A stretch of 64,000 nucleotides of DNA from CADCTB01 sp963768975 (lineage in GTDB: Bacteria; Actinomycetota; Acidimicrobiia; Acidimicrobiales; AC-14), in assembly GCA_963768975.1 (NCBI GenBank), contig CAVYKB010000013.1, positions 1 through 64,000 of the forward strand, given 5' to 3'. Position numbers and translations under genes: made by a program. This document shows, one piece after another, positions 25,517 to 34,103 of this stretch. The notes beneath the pieces were generated by a model. The model was not told the origin of the DNA. It saw nothing but the letters and a program-made list of their open reading frames with translations, and did not search any database. The first letter of the stretch is position 1. Each line of letters starts with the position of its first letter.

Positions 25517-27256
25517 GTGAGATCATCGTTCAGACGTTTCGTTCTTGTGGGAGCGGCGATGGGAGCGGCAGCCATGCTCGCTGTCCCGGGCGCCGGCGCC
25601 GCCGGCCCGCCGCAGCTCACCACGCCGGTGAATGCCACCAAGGCCGACCTCAATCCGCAGCGCACGTACGGGGCGCCGGGCCTGGCGGTCAACCCCAAGA
25701 ACTCCGACATCATCGTCGGCGGCTTCATCGAGTACCGGGCCCGCAAGTGCGGACTCATCCGGTCCACCGACGCCGGCAAGACGTGGCGCATCCTGGAGTC
25801 CACGCCGGAGATCAGCTCCCAGCCCTACTGCCAGGCCGCCAACTCCAACATCTTCCAGGCCGCCGTGGCCTGGGGCCGCGACGACGCCCTCTACCTGGCC
25901 ACCCACGCCTGGGACGAGACCACCCGCACCCAGACCAGCATCATCGTGGCCAAGTCCACGGACCTGGGTGACACCTGGAACACGGTCTTCGCCCGCGACT
26001 CCCGCACGACTTCCGGTGACGCCCAGGAGAACAACCGACCGGTGACCGGCTTCGTAGTCGACCGGAAGTCGGGCAGCCAGGACACGGTGTACGTCATGTA
26101 CCGGCGGGCGTTCACGAATCGCACGGCGCCGAACGCGGCACCCCAGGAGCCAGTGCTGGCGATCTCCCGGGATGGCGGCAAAACCTTCGAGGAGCCCGTC
26201 AGCGCGATCGGGGACGTCTACCAGGACGCCAAGATCCGGGACCTGGGCGTGACGAGCCGCACCACGGTGGCGGCGGCGCCGGGTGCCACCACGACCGTCC
26301 CGCCTGCGGGCTCACAGGCGGCCAACCCGACCGACATCAAGAACTTCGGTGCCTCCAGCAACGGCCAGGGCCTTGTCATGGACGACAAGGGCAACCTGTA
26401 CGTCACCTACATGTCTGAGATCGCCAACGTCTCCGGCGCCCCGCGGGCTGTCATGGCCTCCAAGTCCTCCGACAAGGGAAAGACCTGGACCAGTGTGATG
26501 GCCGTGCCGTTCAGCTACGAGCAGGCCCAGAACCCCCGCAACGCGTGGACGCCGGGCGGCGGCCCCAACGGCACCATCCACATCGTGTGGGAGTGGCGCC
26601 ACCCGGCCGAGCTGACCGGCTTCGCCGACGTGGGCTACATCCGCTCCACCGACGGCGGTGCCACCTGGAGCAAGCCGCGGAGCATCGCCGACGACGACGC
26701 CAAGAACATGAACGGGAAGTTCCTGCCGATCCTCTCCGTCGCCCCCAACGGCCGGCTCGACGCCGCCTGGTGGGACACCCGCAATGACCCTGGCATCCGG
26801 GCCAACGACGTCTACTACTCCTACTCCGAGGACGACGGCGAGACCTGGTCGAAGAACATTCGGGTCACCGACCAGCCCATCGACCGCCGCTACGGCGTCT
26901 ACGGCAACAACTTCGACCAGAACTCCCCGCCCTCCTTGTCCTCCACCAACCAGTTCGCCGTCATGGCCTGGGACGACACCCGGCACTCCACCGGCGAGGA
27001 CGGCGAGGTCAGGCTGGAGAGCCCGGTCGGTAGTCAGGGCATCGGCGGTGGCGTCCAGGACATCTACGTCTCCGCCATCCAGTTCGAGGAGATCGGCGCC
27101 GGCACGTCACGTACCGCGCAGATCGTCCTGGCCGGCGTGATCGGCCTGCTCGCCGTCGGCCTCATCCTGCTCGGGGTGGGGCTGGTGGGACGCCGCAACG
27201 CCGGCGCCCAGGCCCCCGCGTCGACGAAGGGCAAGACCGAAGCCGGCGTCAGCTAG
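25517..27256 (+). CDS. Secreted BNR/Asp-box beta-propeller protein, membrane-anchored
   Basis: 579 residues from a GTG with GGGGGGAAA upstream. Signal peptide ending near AGAAG, then sialidase-type Asp boxes (RSTDAGKTWR, ISRDGGKTFEE, KSSDKGKTWT, RSTDGGATWSK, SEDDGETWSK), each closing a propeller blade. A Thr/Pro-rich insert (APGATTTVPPAGS) interrupts the propeller. A C-terminal helix (IVLAGVIGLLAVGLILLGVGL) and basic tail hold it in the membrane. The sialidase catalytic set is not evident, so a binding or scaffolding role is likelier. Paralogues: 34104, 39164, 42641. Confidence 0.85.
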   Translation: MRSSFRRFVLVGAAMGAAAMLAVPGAGAAGPPQLTTPVNATKADLNPQRTYGAPGLAVNPKNSDIIVGGFIEYRARKCGLIRSTDAGKTWRILESTPEISSQPYCQAANSNIFQAAVAWGRDDALYLATHAWDETTRTQTSIIVAKSTDLGDTWNTVFARDSRTTSGDAQENNRPVTGFVVDRKSGSQDTVYVMYRRAFTNRTAPNAAPQEPVLAISRDGGKTFEEPVSAIGDVYQDAKIRDLGVTSRTTVAAAPGATTTVPPAGSQAANPTDIKNFGASSNGQGLVMDDKGNLYVTYMSEIANVSGAPRAVMASKSSDKGKTWTSVMAVPFSYEQAQNPRNAWTPGGGPNGTIHIVWEWRHPAELTGFADVGYIRSTDGGATWSKPRSIADDDAKNMNGKFLPILSVAPNGRLDAAWWDTRNDPGIRANDVYYSYSEDDGETWSKNIRVTDQPIDRRYGVYGNNFDQNSPPSLSSTNQFAVMAWDDTRHSTGEDGEVRLESPVGSQGIGGGVQDIYVSAIQFEEIGAGTSRTAQIVLAGVIGLLAVGLILLGVGLVGRRNAGAQAPASTKGKTEAGVS

Positions 27257-27270
27257 CCAAGCCGTTGGGA

Positions 27271-27301
27271 GCGGTGCGCCGGAACGTCACCGGCGCACCG
27301 C
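27271..27301 (+). terminator. Intrinsic terminator
   Basis: A 12-bp stem GCGGTGCGCCGG/CCGGCGCACCGC with loop AACGTCA, between the propeller gene and the transpeptidase gene. Confidence 0.75.
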
Positions 27302-27305
27302 TACC

Positions 27306-28103
27306 ATGCCGCTCGTGGGCAGAAGGTTGGCCGTCGGCGTCGTGGCGCTGGCCCTGAGCGCGTGCGGCGGCGCCGACCCGGGCGCGTCGCCGGCGTCCAC
27401 GACGGAGCCGCCCACCAGCGTCGCCACGCCGGCGCCGACCACCGTGGTTCCTGCGACGACCACCACCGCCCCCGCCAAAGGGGCCGTGCTGGCCGTGGCT
27501 ACGGTCGCCCAGGTCGACGTATACACGTCGCCGGTGCAGCCGGAGCCGGCGCGCTCGCTGGAGAACCCCCAGCCGTCCGGTGCCGCGCCAGGCACGACCT
27601 ACCCCCTGCGGATGCTGGTGACCGAGGACAGGGGTGATTGGCTCAAGGTGCTGCTCCCCGTTCGCCCAAACGGCAGCGGCGGCTGGGTCCGGCGCGAGGC
27701 CGTGACGCTCGAGCCCCCGAATCCGTTCCGGGTGAAGGTGGAACTCGGGGAGCACCGGATCACCGTCTGGGAGGGTGAGCGAGTGGTGCTGCGGGAGCCG
27801 GTTGGGGTGGGGGCATCGGGGCGGACTCCCACCACCCAGGGACTCTTCTTCACCACCGAGGTGTTCGACGTCCTGCCCTCACAGCGGAGCGCCTACGGCC
27901 CCTACGCCTTCGCGTTGTCTGGCTTCTCCGAGGTGCTCTACTCCTTCGGCGGCGGCACCGGTGTGCTGGGCATCCACGGCACCGACGACACGTCGAGCCT
28001 CGGCCGCGATGTCAGCAACGGCTGCATCCGCATGAGCAACAGCGGGATCACCACGCTCTACCAGCTGCTCCCGCTGGGCACGCCGGTCGAGATCATCGCC
28101 TGA
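27306..28103 (+). CDS. L,D-transpeptidase (YkuD) lipoprotein
   Basis: 265 residues. Signal peptide with lipobox ALSACGG (Cys about 20), a long Thr/Pro/Ala linker, an SH3-like segment (TTYPLRMLVTEDRGDWLKVL to GWVRREAV), then the YkuD domain. The active-site motif HGTDDTSSLGRDVSNGCIRM contains the conserved His, Ser and catalytic Cys near residue 240. It forms 3-3 peptide cross-links, or attaches proteins to peptidoglycan, on the outer face of the membrane. Its end overlaps the convergent ctaG gene by 11 bp. Confidence 0.93.
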   Translation: MPLVGRRLAVGVVALALSACGGADPGASPASTTEPPTSVATPAPTTVVPATTTTAPAKGAVLAVATVAQVDVYTSPVQPEPARSLENPQPSGAAPGTTYPLRMLVTEDRGDWLKVLLPVRPNGSGGWVRREAVTLEPPNPFRVKVELGEHRITVWEGERVVLREPVGVGASGRTPTTQGLFFTTEVFDVLPSQRSAYGPYAFALSGFSEVLYSFGGGTGVLGIHGTDDTSSLGRDVSNGCIRMSNSGITTLYQLLPLGTPVEIIA

Positions 28104-28959
28104 GGGCTTCAGGCCCTTCCGGCACCCGGCCCAGCCGGTCCATGCTCGGTGATGGCGTACGGAGCTCACGCCGCACCATCGGCAGGAACACGACCATCAT
28201 CAGCGTGATCATGAGCAGCCCCTCGACGGCCTCCATGATGGCGCCGGCCCACTGCTGGTCGGTCAGGTCGTCGATGCCCCAGATCTCGGGGAACTCCTCG
28301 TAGACCCGGTAGGGCACTGCCGTCGACCAGATCAGCGCTGAGCCGACGATCGAGGGCACCAGCGACTGGCCGAAGATGTAGATCATGCGGTGGACCGGGG
28401 CCGCCAGCCGCGGCGCCTCCGGGAGCGGGCCCAGGAGCGGCCACCACACCAGGATGGCAGAGACCACGAGCACGACGTGCTGGCCCAGGTGGGCCGGCCA
28501 CGAGCGCACAGCGGCAGTGACCAGCGCCGGCAGGTGCGTGGCCACGGTCACTGCGCTGAAGACGGTGATCGCCGCCACCGGCCGGGTCAGTCGCCGGAAG
28601 ACGCCCATCACCGGCCGGAGCAGCCATCGCCACAGCCACGCCGGTGTCCCGAGGATGAACAGCGGCGGGAGGAGCACCGTGTAGGCCGAGTGCTGGACCA
28701 TGTGGACGAGGTAGAGGTGGCCCTCGGCCAGGTCGTGGATCGGCCACTCGGAGAACACGAACAGCGTGGCGACCCCGGCCATGAGCAGTCGTACCTGGCG
28801 CCGGGTGTAGGGCGGCTCGCCCGCCGGCGCCAGGCGGGGCCCCAGGCGGGTGAGCGCCAGCCAGTAGGCCACCGCCACCATGGCGACGACGAGGATCACA
28901 TCGGCGTGCAGCCGGGGGTCGAACGGTGAGCCGGCAGGTTCGCCGTGGGCAAACATCAC
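28093..28959 (-). CDS. ctaG: CtaG-family cytochrome c oxidase assembly protein
   Basis: 288 residues with about seven membrane helices. Conserved caa3_CtaG features are seen: WPIHDLAEGHLYLVHMVQHS with paired His residues, LPPLFILGTP, then HLGQHVVLVVSAILVWWPLL and a final helix before a basic tail. It is thought to help deliver copper to the oxidase. The start at 28959 could be one codon downstream (MM). It stands alone on the minus strand between convergent and divergent neighbours. Confidence 0.88.
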   Translation of the reverse strand: MMFAHGEPAGSPFDPRLHADVILVVAMVAVAYWLALTRLGPRLAPAGEPPYTRRQVRLLMAGVATLFVFSEWPIHDLAEGHLYLVHMVQHSAYTVLLPPLFILGTPAWLWRWLLRPVMGVFRRLTRPVAAITVFSAVTVATHLPALVTAAVRSWPAHLGQHVVLVVSAILVWWPLLGPLPEAPRLAAPVHRMIYIFGQSLVPSIVGSALIWSTAVPYRVYEEFPEIWGIDDLTDQQWAGAIMEAVEGLLMITLMMVVFLPMVRRELRTPSPSMDRLGRVPEGPEALRR

Positions 28960-28991
28960 CGCTCCATCCTCGCCGATCCGGCCCCGGACGC

Positions 28992-29023
28992 GACACCGCC
29001 GGGCCCGAGGGCCCGGCGGTGTC
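28992..29023 (-). terminator. Terminator of the surface-protein gene
   Basis: A 15-bp perfect stem GACACCGCCGGGCCC/GGGCCCGGCGGTGTC with a two-base spacer, about 40 bp beyond the minus-strand stop at 29064. Confidence 0.75.
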
Positions 29024-29063
29024 TTGGAACTACTGGTACTTCGTTGCCTTTAGCTACGCAGTG

Positions 29064-29657
29064 TTACTTGCGCACCGACGCGGTGACGGGGACGTCACGG
29101 CGGCGGGCCTGACGGACGAAGGCCACGAAGCCAGCGCCGAACAGGGCCAGGCCGAGGGCGCCGAGGCCGACGGTCAGGGCGATGATGCCGGAGGACGACG
29201 GGGAAGAAGCAACCGTCGAGCCCGCGGAAGAAACGGCCGGGGTGACAACGGACTGGCCGTTGGCGCCGAGGATCTGGAAGCTCGCACGAGCCGGGGTGCC
29301 GTAGGCGTCAACGCCAGCGGCGCTCTTCTGCGTGGCCACGATCACGTAGTAGCCGGGCTGGCCCTCGGGGATGGCGAACGACGCGGAGATGTTGCCGGCC
29401 TTGTCGGGCTGCACGCGAGCGAGCTCGGTGCCCTCGACGCCGTTCCAGCGCAGGACGACAGCGTCGGAGGCGGCCAGGTTCGCGGAGTTGACCCGGAACG
29501 AGGAGCCGGTGACGGTGACGGAGTCGCCAGCCTTGCCAGCGGTGCTGGAAAGGTTGAGGGTGGCCAGGTTGGTGCATGCGAAAGCCGCTGCGCCAGCGAT
29601 GACCGATGCAGCCGCAGCTGCGCCGAAGACGGTCGTGACCTTCTTGCGGAGGTTCAT
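29064..29657 (-). CDS. Secreted IPT-like surface protein with C-terminal anchor
   Basis: About 197 residues. Signal peptide (KVTTVFGAAAAASVIAGAAA), then an immunoglobulin-like domain beginning ACTNLATLNLSSTAGKAGDS and containing VTVTGSSFRVNSANL and GYYVIVATQKSA. A Ser-rich linker, a membrane helix (IIALTVGLGALGLALFGAGF) and a basic tail end it. The ATG at 29657 is chosen because AAAGGTGGG lies upstream; a GTG 15 bp earlier is possible. It is divergent from a paralogue at 30016 with the same plan. Confidence 0.8.
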   Translation of the reverse strand: MNLRKKVTTVFGAAAAASVIAGAAAFACTNLATLNLSSTAGKAGDSVTVTGSSFRVNSANLAASDAVVLRWNGVEGTELARVQPDKAGNISASFAIPEGQPGYYVIVATQKSAAGVDAYGTPARASFQILGANGQSVVTPAVSSAGSTVASSPSSSGIIALTVGLGALGLALFGAGFVAFVRQARRRDVPVTASVRK

Positions 29658-29725
29658 GTCTAGGTTGCCCACCTTTATCTCTCAGTGCGGAAGCAGAGTG
29701 CTCCCGCCATGCTGTTACCGGCGTC

Positions 29726-29754
29726 ATTGTTCCATTCGCCCGCGAATCATTCAA
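29726..29754 (-). promoter_or_regulatory. Promoter for the minus-strand surface protein
   Basis: On the minus strand TTGAAT (29754-29749), 17 bp, then AACAAT (29731-29726), about 70 bp before the ATG at 29657. Confidence 0.5.
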
Positions 29755-29870
29755 TAAGCCCGAGGGTGCTGTACCCAAAGAACATCTAGGTGCGAAAGAG
29801 GTCTACAGAGTTCACATCGTTCCTCACCTGCCCCGATGGAGATTGTTTCGGTAGATGTGAGATGCACCTA

Positions 29871-29898
29871 TTGAGCGCCCCCAAGTGGGGAATACAAT
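29871..29898 (+). promoter_or_regulatory. Promoter for the plus-strand surface protein
   Basis: TTGAGC (29871-29876), 16 bp, TACAAT (29893-29898), about 120 bp before the ATG at 30016. The 358-bp divergent gap at 29658-30015 holds these two promoters and no convincing gene. Confidence 0.5.
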
Positions 29899-30015
29899 GC
29901 AAGCGCCGAGGTCGGGGGGTCTCGTCATTCCTCCCTGGCTTCCGCCGTAGCGCGTCGCACATGCACCGCGTCATGGGGGCGATTTCACACACTCAGGCCA
30001 AGGAGGCTGCAAAGG

Positions 30016-30609
30016 ATGAGGCAGGTACGCAGGTTGGCGATCGGCGGGGTAGCGGCCGCTGCGGCAGGGGTCTTCATGGCCGCCGCGGCATGGGCATGTG
30101 TCTCCGGTCCCGTCGTCAACCTCTCGACGATCAACGCCAAGGCCGGTGAGGAGGTCGGGATCACCGGTACCGGGTTCCAGGCCGCCAACGCGGCCCAGAT
30201 CCGCTGGAACGCCCTCGACGGCCCCGTGCTGACCACGGTGCCCGCTCCCATCACCGGCGGGAACCTCGCCGCCAACTTCACCGTGCCGGCCGGCACCCAG
30301 CCCGGCAGCTACGTCGTGATCGTCAGCCAGACCAAGGCCGACGGCTCCCTGAGCCTTTCGCCGGTTCGCGCCGTCATGAACGTCACCGGCGCCGCCGGCG
30401 CCAACCCGGTCGTGGGCGCCTCCGCCGCCAGCCTGGACAACACGGCTCGCGCCGATGGCCTGGCCCGCAGCGACGATTCCATCTCCACCGGCACCCTCGC
30501 CCTCGTGGCTTTGGGCGTCGGCGGCGTGGGCATGTTCCTCGCCGGCATGGCGGCCCTGTTCGCCGGCCGCAAGAGCTCCGCTCCCGAGGCGGCGAAGGCC
30601 CGCAGCTAA
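30016..30609 (+). CDS. Secreted IPT-like surface protein with C-terminal anchor
   Basis: 197 residues. Signal peptide (IGGVAAAAAGVFMAAAAWA), then an Ig-like domain starting ACVSGPVVNLSTINAKAGEE, with VGITGTGFQAANAAQIRWN and GSYVVIVSQTKADGS. A linker and a membrane helix (LVALGVGGVGMFLAGMAALF) with a basic tail follow. Close paralogue of the divergent gene at 29064: both begin the mature part with a single Cys after Ala and share the RWNxxxG element. Ribosome site AAAGGATG. Confidence 0.8.
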   Translation: MRQVRRLAIGGVAAAAAGVFMAAAAWACVSGPVVNLSTINAKAGEEVGITGTGFQAANAAQIRWNALDGPVLTTVPAPITGGNLAANFTVPAGTQPGSYVVIVSQTKADGSLSLSPVRAVMNVTGAAGANPVVGASAASLDNTARADGLARSDDSISTGTLALVALGVGGVGMFLAGMAALFAGRKSSAPEAAKARS

Positions 30610-30659
30610 GCACCGCCGCACCGACGAGTAGGGCGACCGGCGGGCGCCCGCAGTACGGC

Positions 30660-30696
30660 ATGTGGCCCCCTCGCACAGCGGGGGGGCCACATCCTT
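30660..30696 (+). terminator. Intrinsic terminator
   Basis: ATGTGGCCCCC/GGGGGCCACAT stem followed by CCTTTTCC, about 50 bp after the surface-protein stop. Confidence 0.75.
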
Positions 30697-30773
30697 TTCC
30701 GGCGCTTTCCTGCGCCCCCGCCCACCCGGGTGCTCGTACGCCGCATCCCGGAACATCGAGGAGATCCACCTGC

Positions 30774-32720
30774 ATGGCACGCAAGACCAAAGAGCCGAAG
30801 GCGCCGCCGTCGCCGGCCGACGACGACAAGAGGCGGAAGGGCAACCAGCGGAAGGCTCTCGTTTACGCCATCCTCGCCATGCCGATCCTGATCGGCTTCT
30901 ACGCCACCCTGCTCTGGTGGTCCAGCCCCCGCACCGAGGGTCGTGAGCTGCGCCTCGACCAGTACATCACCCTGCTGCGCCAGGGCCGCATCTCCAGCGC
31001 CACCATCCTGGAGACCGACAACCGGATATCGGGCACCTATGACCGGGGCAAGTACTGGGTGGCCGTGGCCGCCGGCCGGGAGACCATCTTCGCCCGCCTG
31101 ACCTCCGCCCTCGAAGACGCCGGCGTGCCCCTCAAGGTCCAGCAGCAGCCGCTGAAGAACCTCCTGGTGCCGGCCAGCCTCATCCTGCCCGCCTTCATCG
31201 TGGTCGACGGCTTCCTCATCCTGTTCCTGGCCTTCCGGGGCGGGGGGTCCGACGGCTACAGCGCCTTCGGCAAGTCCCGGGCCAAGCGCATGGCCACCGG
31301 TGAGTCCAAGATCACCTTCGCCGATGTGGCCGGGGTGGACGAGGCCATCGAGGAGCTGGCCGAGGTCCGTGACTATCTCGGCTCTCCCGACAAGTTCCTG
31401 GCCATGGGCGCCGCGGTGCCCAAGGGCATCCTGCTCACCGGCCCGCCCGGCTGTGGCAAGACCCTGCTGGCCCGGGCCCTGGCCGGGGAGGCCAACGTGC
31501 CGTTCTTCTCCATCTCCGGCTCGGAGTTCGTGGAGATCTTCGTCGGCGTGGGCGCCAGCCGCATCCGTGACTTCTTCGCGGTGGCCAAGTCCGCCGCCCC
31601 CTGCATCGTCTTCATCGACGAGCTCGACGCCGTGGGCCGGGGCCGTACCGCCATGGCCGTCGGTGGCCAGGACGAGCGGGAGGCCACCCTCAACCAGCTC
31701 CTGGTGGAGATGGACGGCTTCGAGAGCGGCTCGGGCGTCATCGTGCTGGCCGCCACCAACCGCCCCGACATCCTCGATGCCGCCCTCCTGCGCCCCGGGC
31801 GCTTCGACCGCCGGGTGGGCATCGACCGTCCCGACGTGCGCGGCCGCGAGGGCGTGCTCAAGATCCACGCCCGGGGCAAGCCCCTCGCCGCGGAGATCGA
31901 CATGGCCGCAGTGGCCAAGCGCACCGTGGGCTTCAGCGGCGCGGATCTGGCCAACGTGGTCAACGAGGCCGCCCTGCTGGCGGCAAGGCGGGGTTCCACC
32001 CAGGTCGAGGCCAAGCACATGTTCGAGGCCATCGAGCGCGTCGTCGCCGGCCCCGAGCGCCACACCCGCATCCTCAGCCCCCAGGACCGCTACCGCATCG
32101 CCTTCCACGAGGCCGGCCACGCCGTGGCCGCAACAGCACTCCCCGGCACCGACCGGGTGGGCAAGCTGAGCATCGTCGCCCGAGGCCACGCCGGCGGCTT
32201 CACCTGGTACGTGCCCGAGGGCGACAGCCTCTCCGTCACCCGCTCCCAGCTCCTGGACCGCATCGCGGCCATGATGGGCGGCCGGGTGGCCGAGGAGATC
32301 GTCACCGGCGAGTTCAGCTCCGGCAGCCAGTCCGACCTCGAGCAGGCCGGCACCCTGGCCCGGCGCATGGTGGCCGACTTCGGCATGTCCAAGAAGATGG
32401 GCCCCTACATCGTCAAGCCCTTCTCCAACGGCTACCAGGGCGAGATGGGCGTCGGCTACTCCGAGAAGGTGGCCGCCGACATCGACGCCGAGACCCAGGC
32501 CATCCTCAGCGAGGCCGAGGGCCGCTGCCGTGACGCGCTGCTGGCGAACCGGACCACCCTCGACCAGCTGGCCCACGCCCTCATGGAGCAGGAGAGCCTG
32601 GAGGGCGACGCCCTCGACGACCTGCTGCTCAACGTCACCGGCGTTTCAACCCGAGAGTCAGCCGGCACCGCCGACGCCACGCCGGCCGGCGCCGGCGCCG
32701 GCACTGGTATGGGCAACTGA
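30774..32720 (+). CDS. ftsH: FtsH-type membrane AAA+ zinc protease (copy B)
   Basis: 648 residues from an ATG with GAGGAG upstream. The domain plan and motifs are those of copy A: two membrane helices, GPPGCGKT, IVFIDELDAVG, HEAGH and QSDLEQ. The first 30 codons (MARKTKEPKAPPSPADDDKR) and the last 20 (VSTRESAGTADATPAG) differ from copy A, while the core is almost identical DNA. Two active-looking copies could form mixed hexamers or be expressed under different conditions. The next gene starts three bases after the stop. Confidence 0.93.
   Translation: MARKTKEPKAPPSPADDDKRRKGNQRKALVYAILAMPILIGFYATLLWWSSPRTEGRELRLDQYITLLRQGRISSATILETDNRISGTYDRGKYWVAVAAGRETIFARLTSALEDAGVPLKVQQQPLKNLLVPASLILPAFIVVDGFLILFLAFRGGGSDGYSAFGKSRAKRMATGESKITFADVAGVDEAIEELAEVRDYLGSPDKFLAMGAAVPKGILLTGPPGCGKTLLARALAGEANVPFFSISGSEFVEIFVGVGASRIRDFFAVAKSAAPCIVFIDELDAVGRGRTAMAVGGQDEREATLNQLLVEMDGFESGSGVIVLAATNRPDILDAALLRPGRFDRRVGIDRPDVRGREGVLKIHARGKPLAAEIDMAAVAKRTVGFSGADLANVVNEAALLAARRGSTQVEAKHMFEAIERVVAGPERHTRILSPQDRYRIAFHEAGHAVAATALPGTDRVGKLSIVARGHAGGFTWYVPEGDSLSVTRSQLLDRIAAMMGGRVAEEIVTGEFSSGSQSDLEQAGTLARRMVADFGMSKKMGPYIVKPFSNGYQGEMGVGYSEKVAADIDAETQAILSEAEGRCRDALLANRTTLDQLAHALMEQESLEGDALDDLLLNVTGVSTRESAGTADATPAGAGAGTGMGN
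30867..32533 (+). repeat. 1667-bp near-identical repeat, copy B
   Basis: Partner of 23541-25207; see that entry. Beyond 32533 the two genes remain similar but no longer identical (GACGCGCTGCTG versus GAGGTCCTCACC). Confidence 0.9.
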
Positions 32721-32722
32721 GC

Positions 32723-34051
32723 TTGTCGACGACGGCCCCGCCCTCCTGCGTCAACCACCGGCGCCGCCCCCGGGTTGCGACGTGCGGTTCGTGCGGGAAC
32801 GCAATCTGCGCCGACTGTGTCGTGCACACGGGCGTCGGGGTCAAGTGCCGGAACTGCACCGGCGTCAAGGCCCAGAAGCCAGGAAAGGCGGTCGAGGTCG
32901 AGGCCGCCCCGACTCCGAGGGCGAAGTCGACAAGGAGTGGGCGTAAGCCGTGGGCCGTGCCGGTGGCGGCGGCCGGGGTGGCCGTCCTCGTCTTCGCCGG
33001 CTTCGGTCTGGCCAACCGCAACTCCGGGCCCGCCACCGTCACCGACGACCTGCTCTCCGGTCCTGCCTCCGGCGAGGCCACCGAGCGCCAGACCGAGTTT
33101 GTCGGCGCCGGCGGGCTGCGCATCGGCGGCACCCTCACCTTGCCGCCGCTCAGCCTGGGCGGGACGGCGCCGGCAGTGCTGATCATCCCCGGCCTCGGCG
33201 CCCTTGACCGCAACGGGCCGGCCGGCGCCAAGCCGCCCGATGCCCTCCGCGACGCCCTGGTAGGCACCGTCACCGGTGTGGGCCTGGCCACGCCCGACCC
33301 CCTCTACAAGGACCTGAGCGAGTCTCTGGCCAAGGAGGGCATCGCCAGTTTCCGCTACGAGAAGCGGGGCACCAAAGGCGCGGCGCTGCCCGAGACCCAG
33401 AAGCTGTCTTTCGACGACGAGGTGGCCGACGCCCGCGCCGCCCTCGAGCTGCTGAGCAACCGCCAGGAGATCGGCACGTCGCCGATCGTGCTCATGGGCC
33501 ACGACACCGGCGGCGTGATCGCCATGCGCCTGGCGCCGGGCAACGGTCGGATCCGGGGCGTGGTCGCCATCTCCACCCCGGCCAAGCGCATCGGGGAGGT
33601 CCTGGCCGCCGATCTGGCCCGCGCCCGGGGCCCTGAAGTCGGCGAGGCCTTCCGGGCCGCCGCCAACACCCTGGCCACGACCGGAAAGGCGCCGGCGCCC
33701 GGAACGCTGCCCGACATCATTCGCCCGATCTTCGCACCGGGCCAGGACGCCTACGTGGCCAGCGTGCTCGCCCTGGACCCAGTGGCCGAGGTCGGCAACG
33801 TCCCTGTCCATGTGCTCCTCGTCCGGGGGGGCGCCGACCCCAGCATCGCCGCCGCCGACGTCACCCGGATGCAGAGCTCGCTCCGCATCGGCGGCCAGGT
33901 CATGGTCGGGAGCAGCCAGGCCAACCGCAACCTGACCTTGGCCGGCGCCGACCACGAGCACAGCAACACCGCCACCGGTCCCACCATCCAGCGCGACACC
34001 GACGTGCGCGCTGCGCTTACCGGCTGGGTCAAGGTCCAACTCGGCACCTGA
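32723..34051 (+). CDS. Membrane alpha/beta hydrolase with N-terminal zinc finger
   Basis: 442 residues from a TTG right after ftsH. Residues 9-48 form a B-box-like zinc site (CVNHRRRPRVATCGSCGNAI, CADCV, KCRNC). A membrane helix follows (VPVAAAGVAVLVFAGFGLA), then an alpha/beta hydrolase with APAVLIIPGLGALDRNG for the oxyanion region. The nucleophile elbow is GHDTGG: Asp replaces the usual Ser, as in epoxide hydrolases and dehalogenases. LVRGGADPSI supplies the acid and GADHEHSN the late His. The domain faces outward. The zinc-finger part is shared with the kelch protein at 21978. Confidence 0.82.
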   Translation: MSTTAPPSCVNHRRRPRVATCGSCGNAICADCVVHTGVGVKCRNCTGVKAQKPGKAVEVEAAPTPRAKSTRSGRKPWAVPVAAAGVAVLVFAGFGLANRNSGPATVTDDLLSGPASGEATERQTEFVGAGGLRIGGTLTLPPLSLGGTAPAVLIIPGLGALDRNGPAGAKPPDALRDALVGTVTGVGLATPDPLYKDLSESLAKEGIASFRYEKRGTKGAALPETQKLSFDDEVADARAALELLSNRQEIGTSPIVLMGHDTGGVIAMRLAPGNGRIRGVVAISTPAKRIGEVLAADLARARGPEVGEAFRAAANTLATTGKAPAPGTLPDIIRPIFAPGQDAYVASVLALDPVAEVGNVPVHVLLVRGGADPSIAAADVTRMQSSLRIGGQVMVGSSQANRNLTLAGADHEHSNTATGPTIQRDTDVRAALTGWVKVQLGT

Positions 34052-34103
34052 TCCAGCACTGCGAAACACAAGCCACATCAACCAACACGAAGGGACGTTG
34101 CAT

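Noticed and set aside
25517..27256. True sialidase
   Set aside because: Asp boxes are present, but the catalytic arginine triad and Tyr/Glu pair are not evident, and four paralogues share the same non-enzymatic plan.
29790..30149. Plus-strand open frame with several Cys upstream of the 30016 gene
   Set aside because: It runs through the promoter and the start of the real gene in another frame and has no ribosome site or motif.
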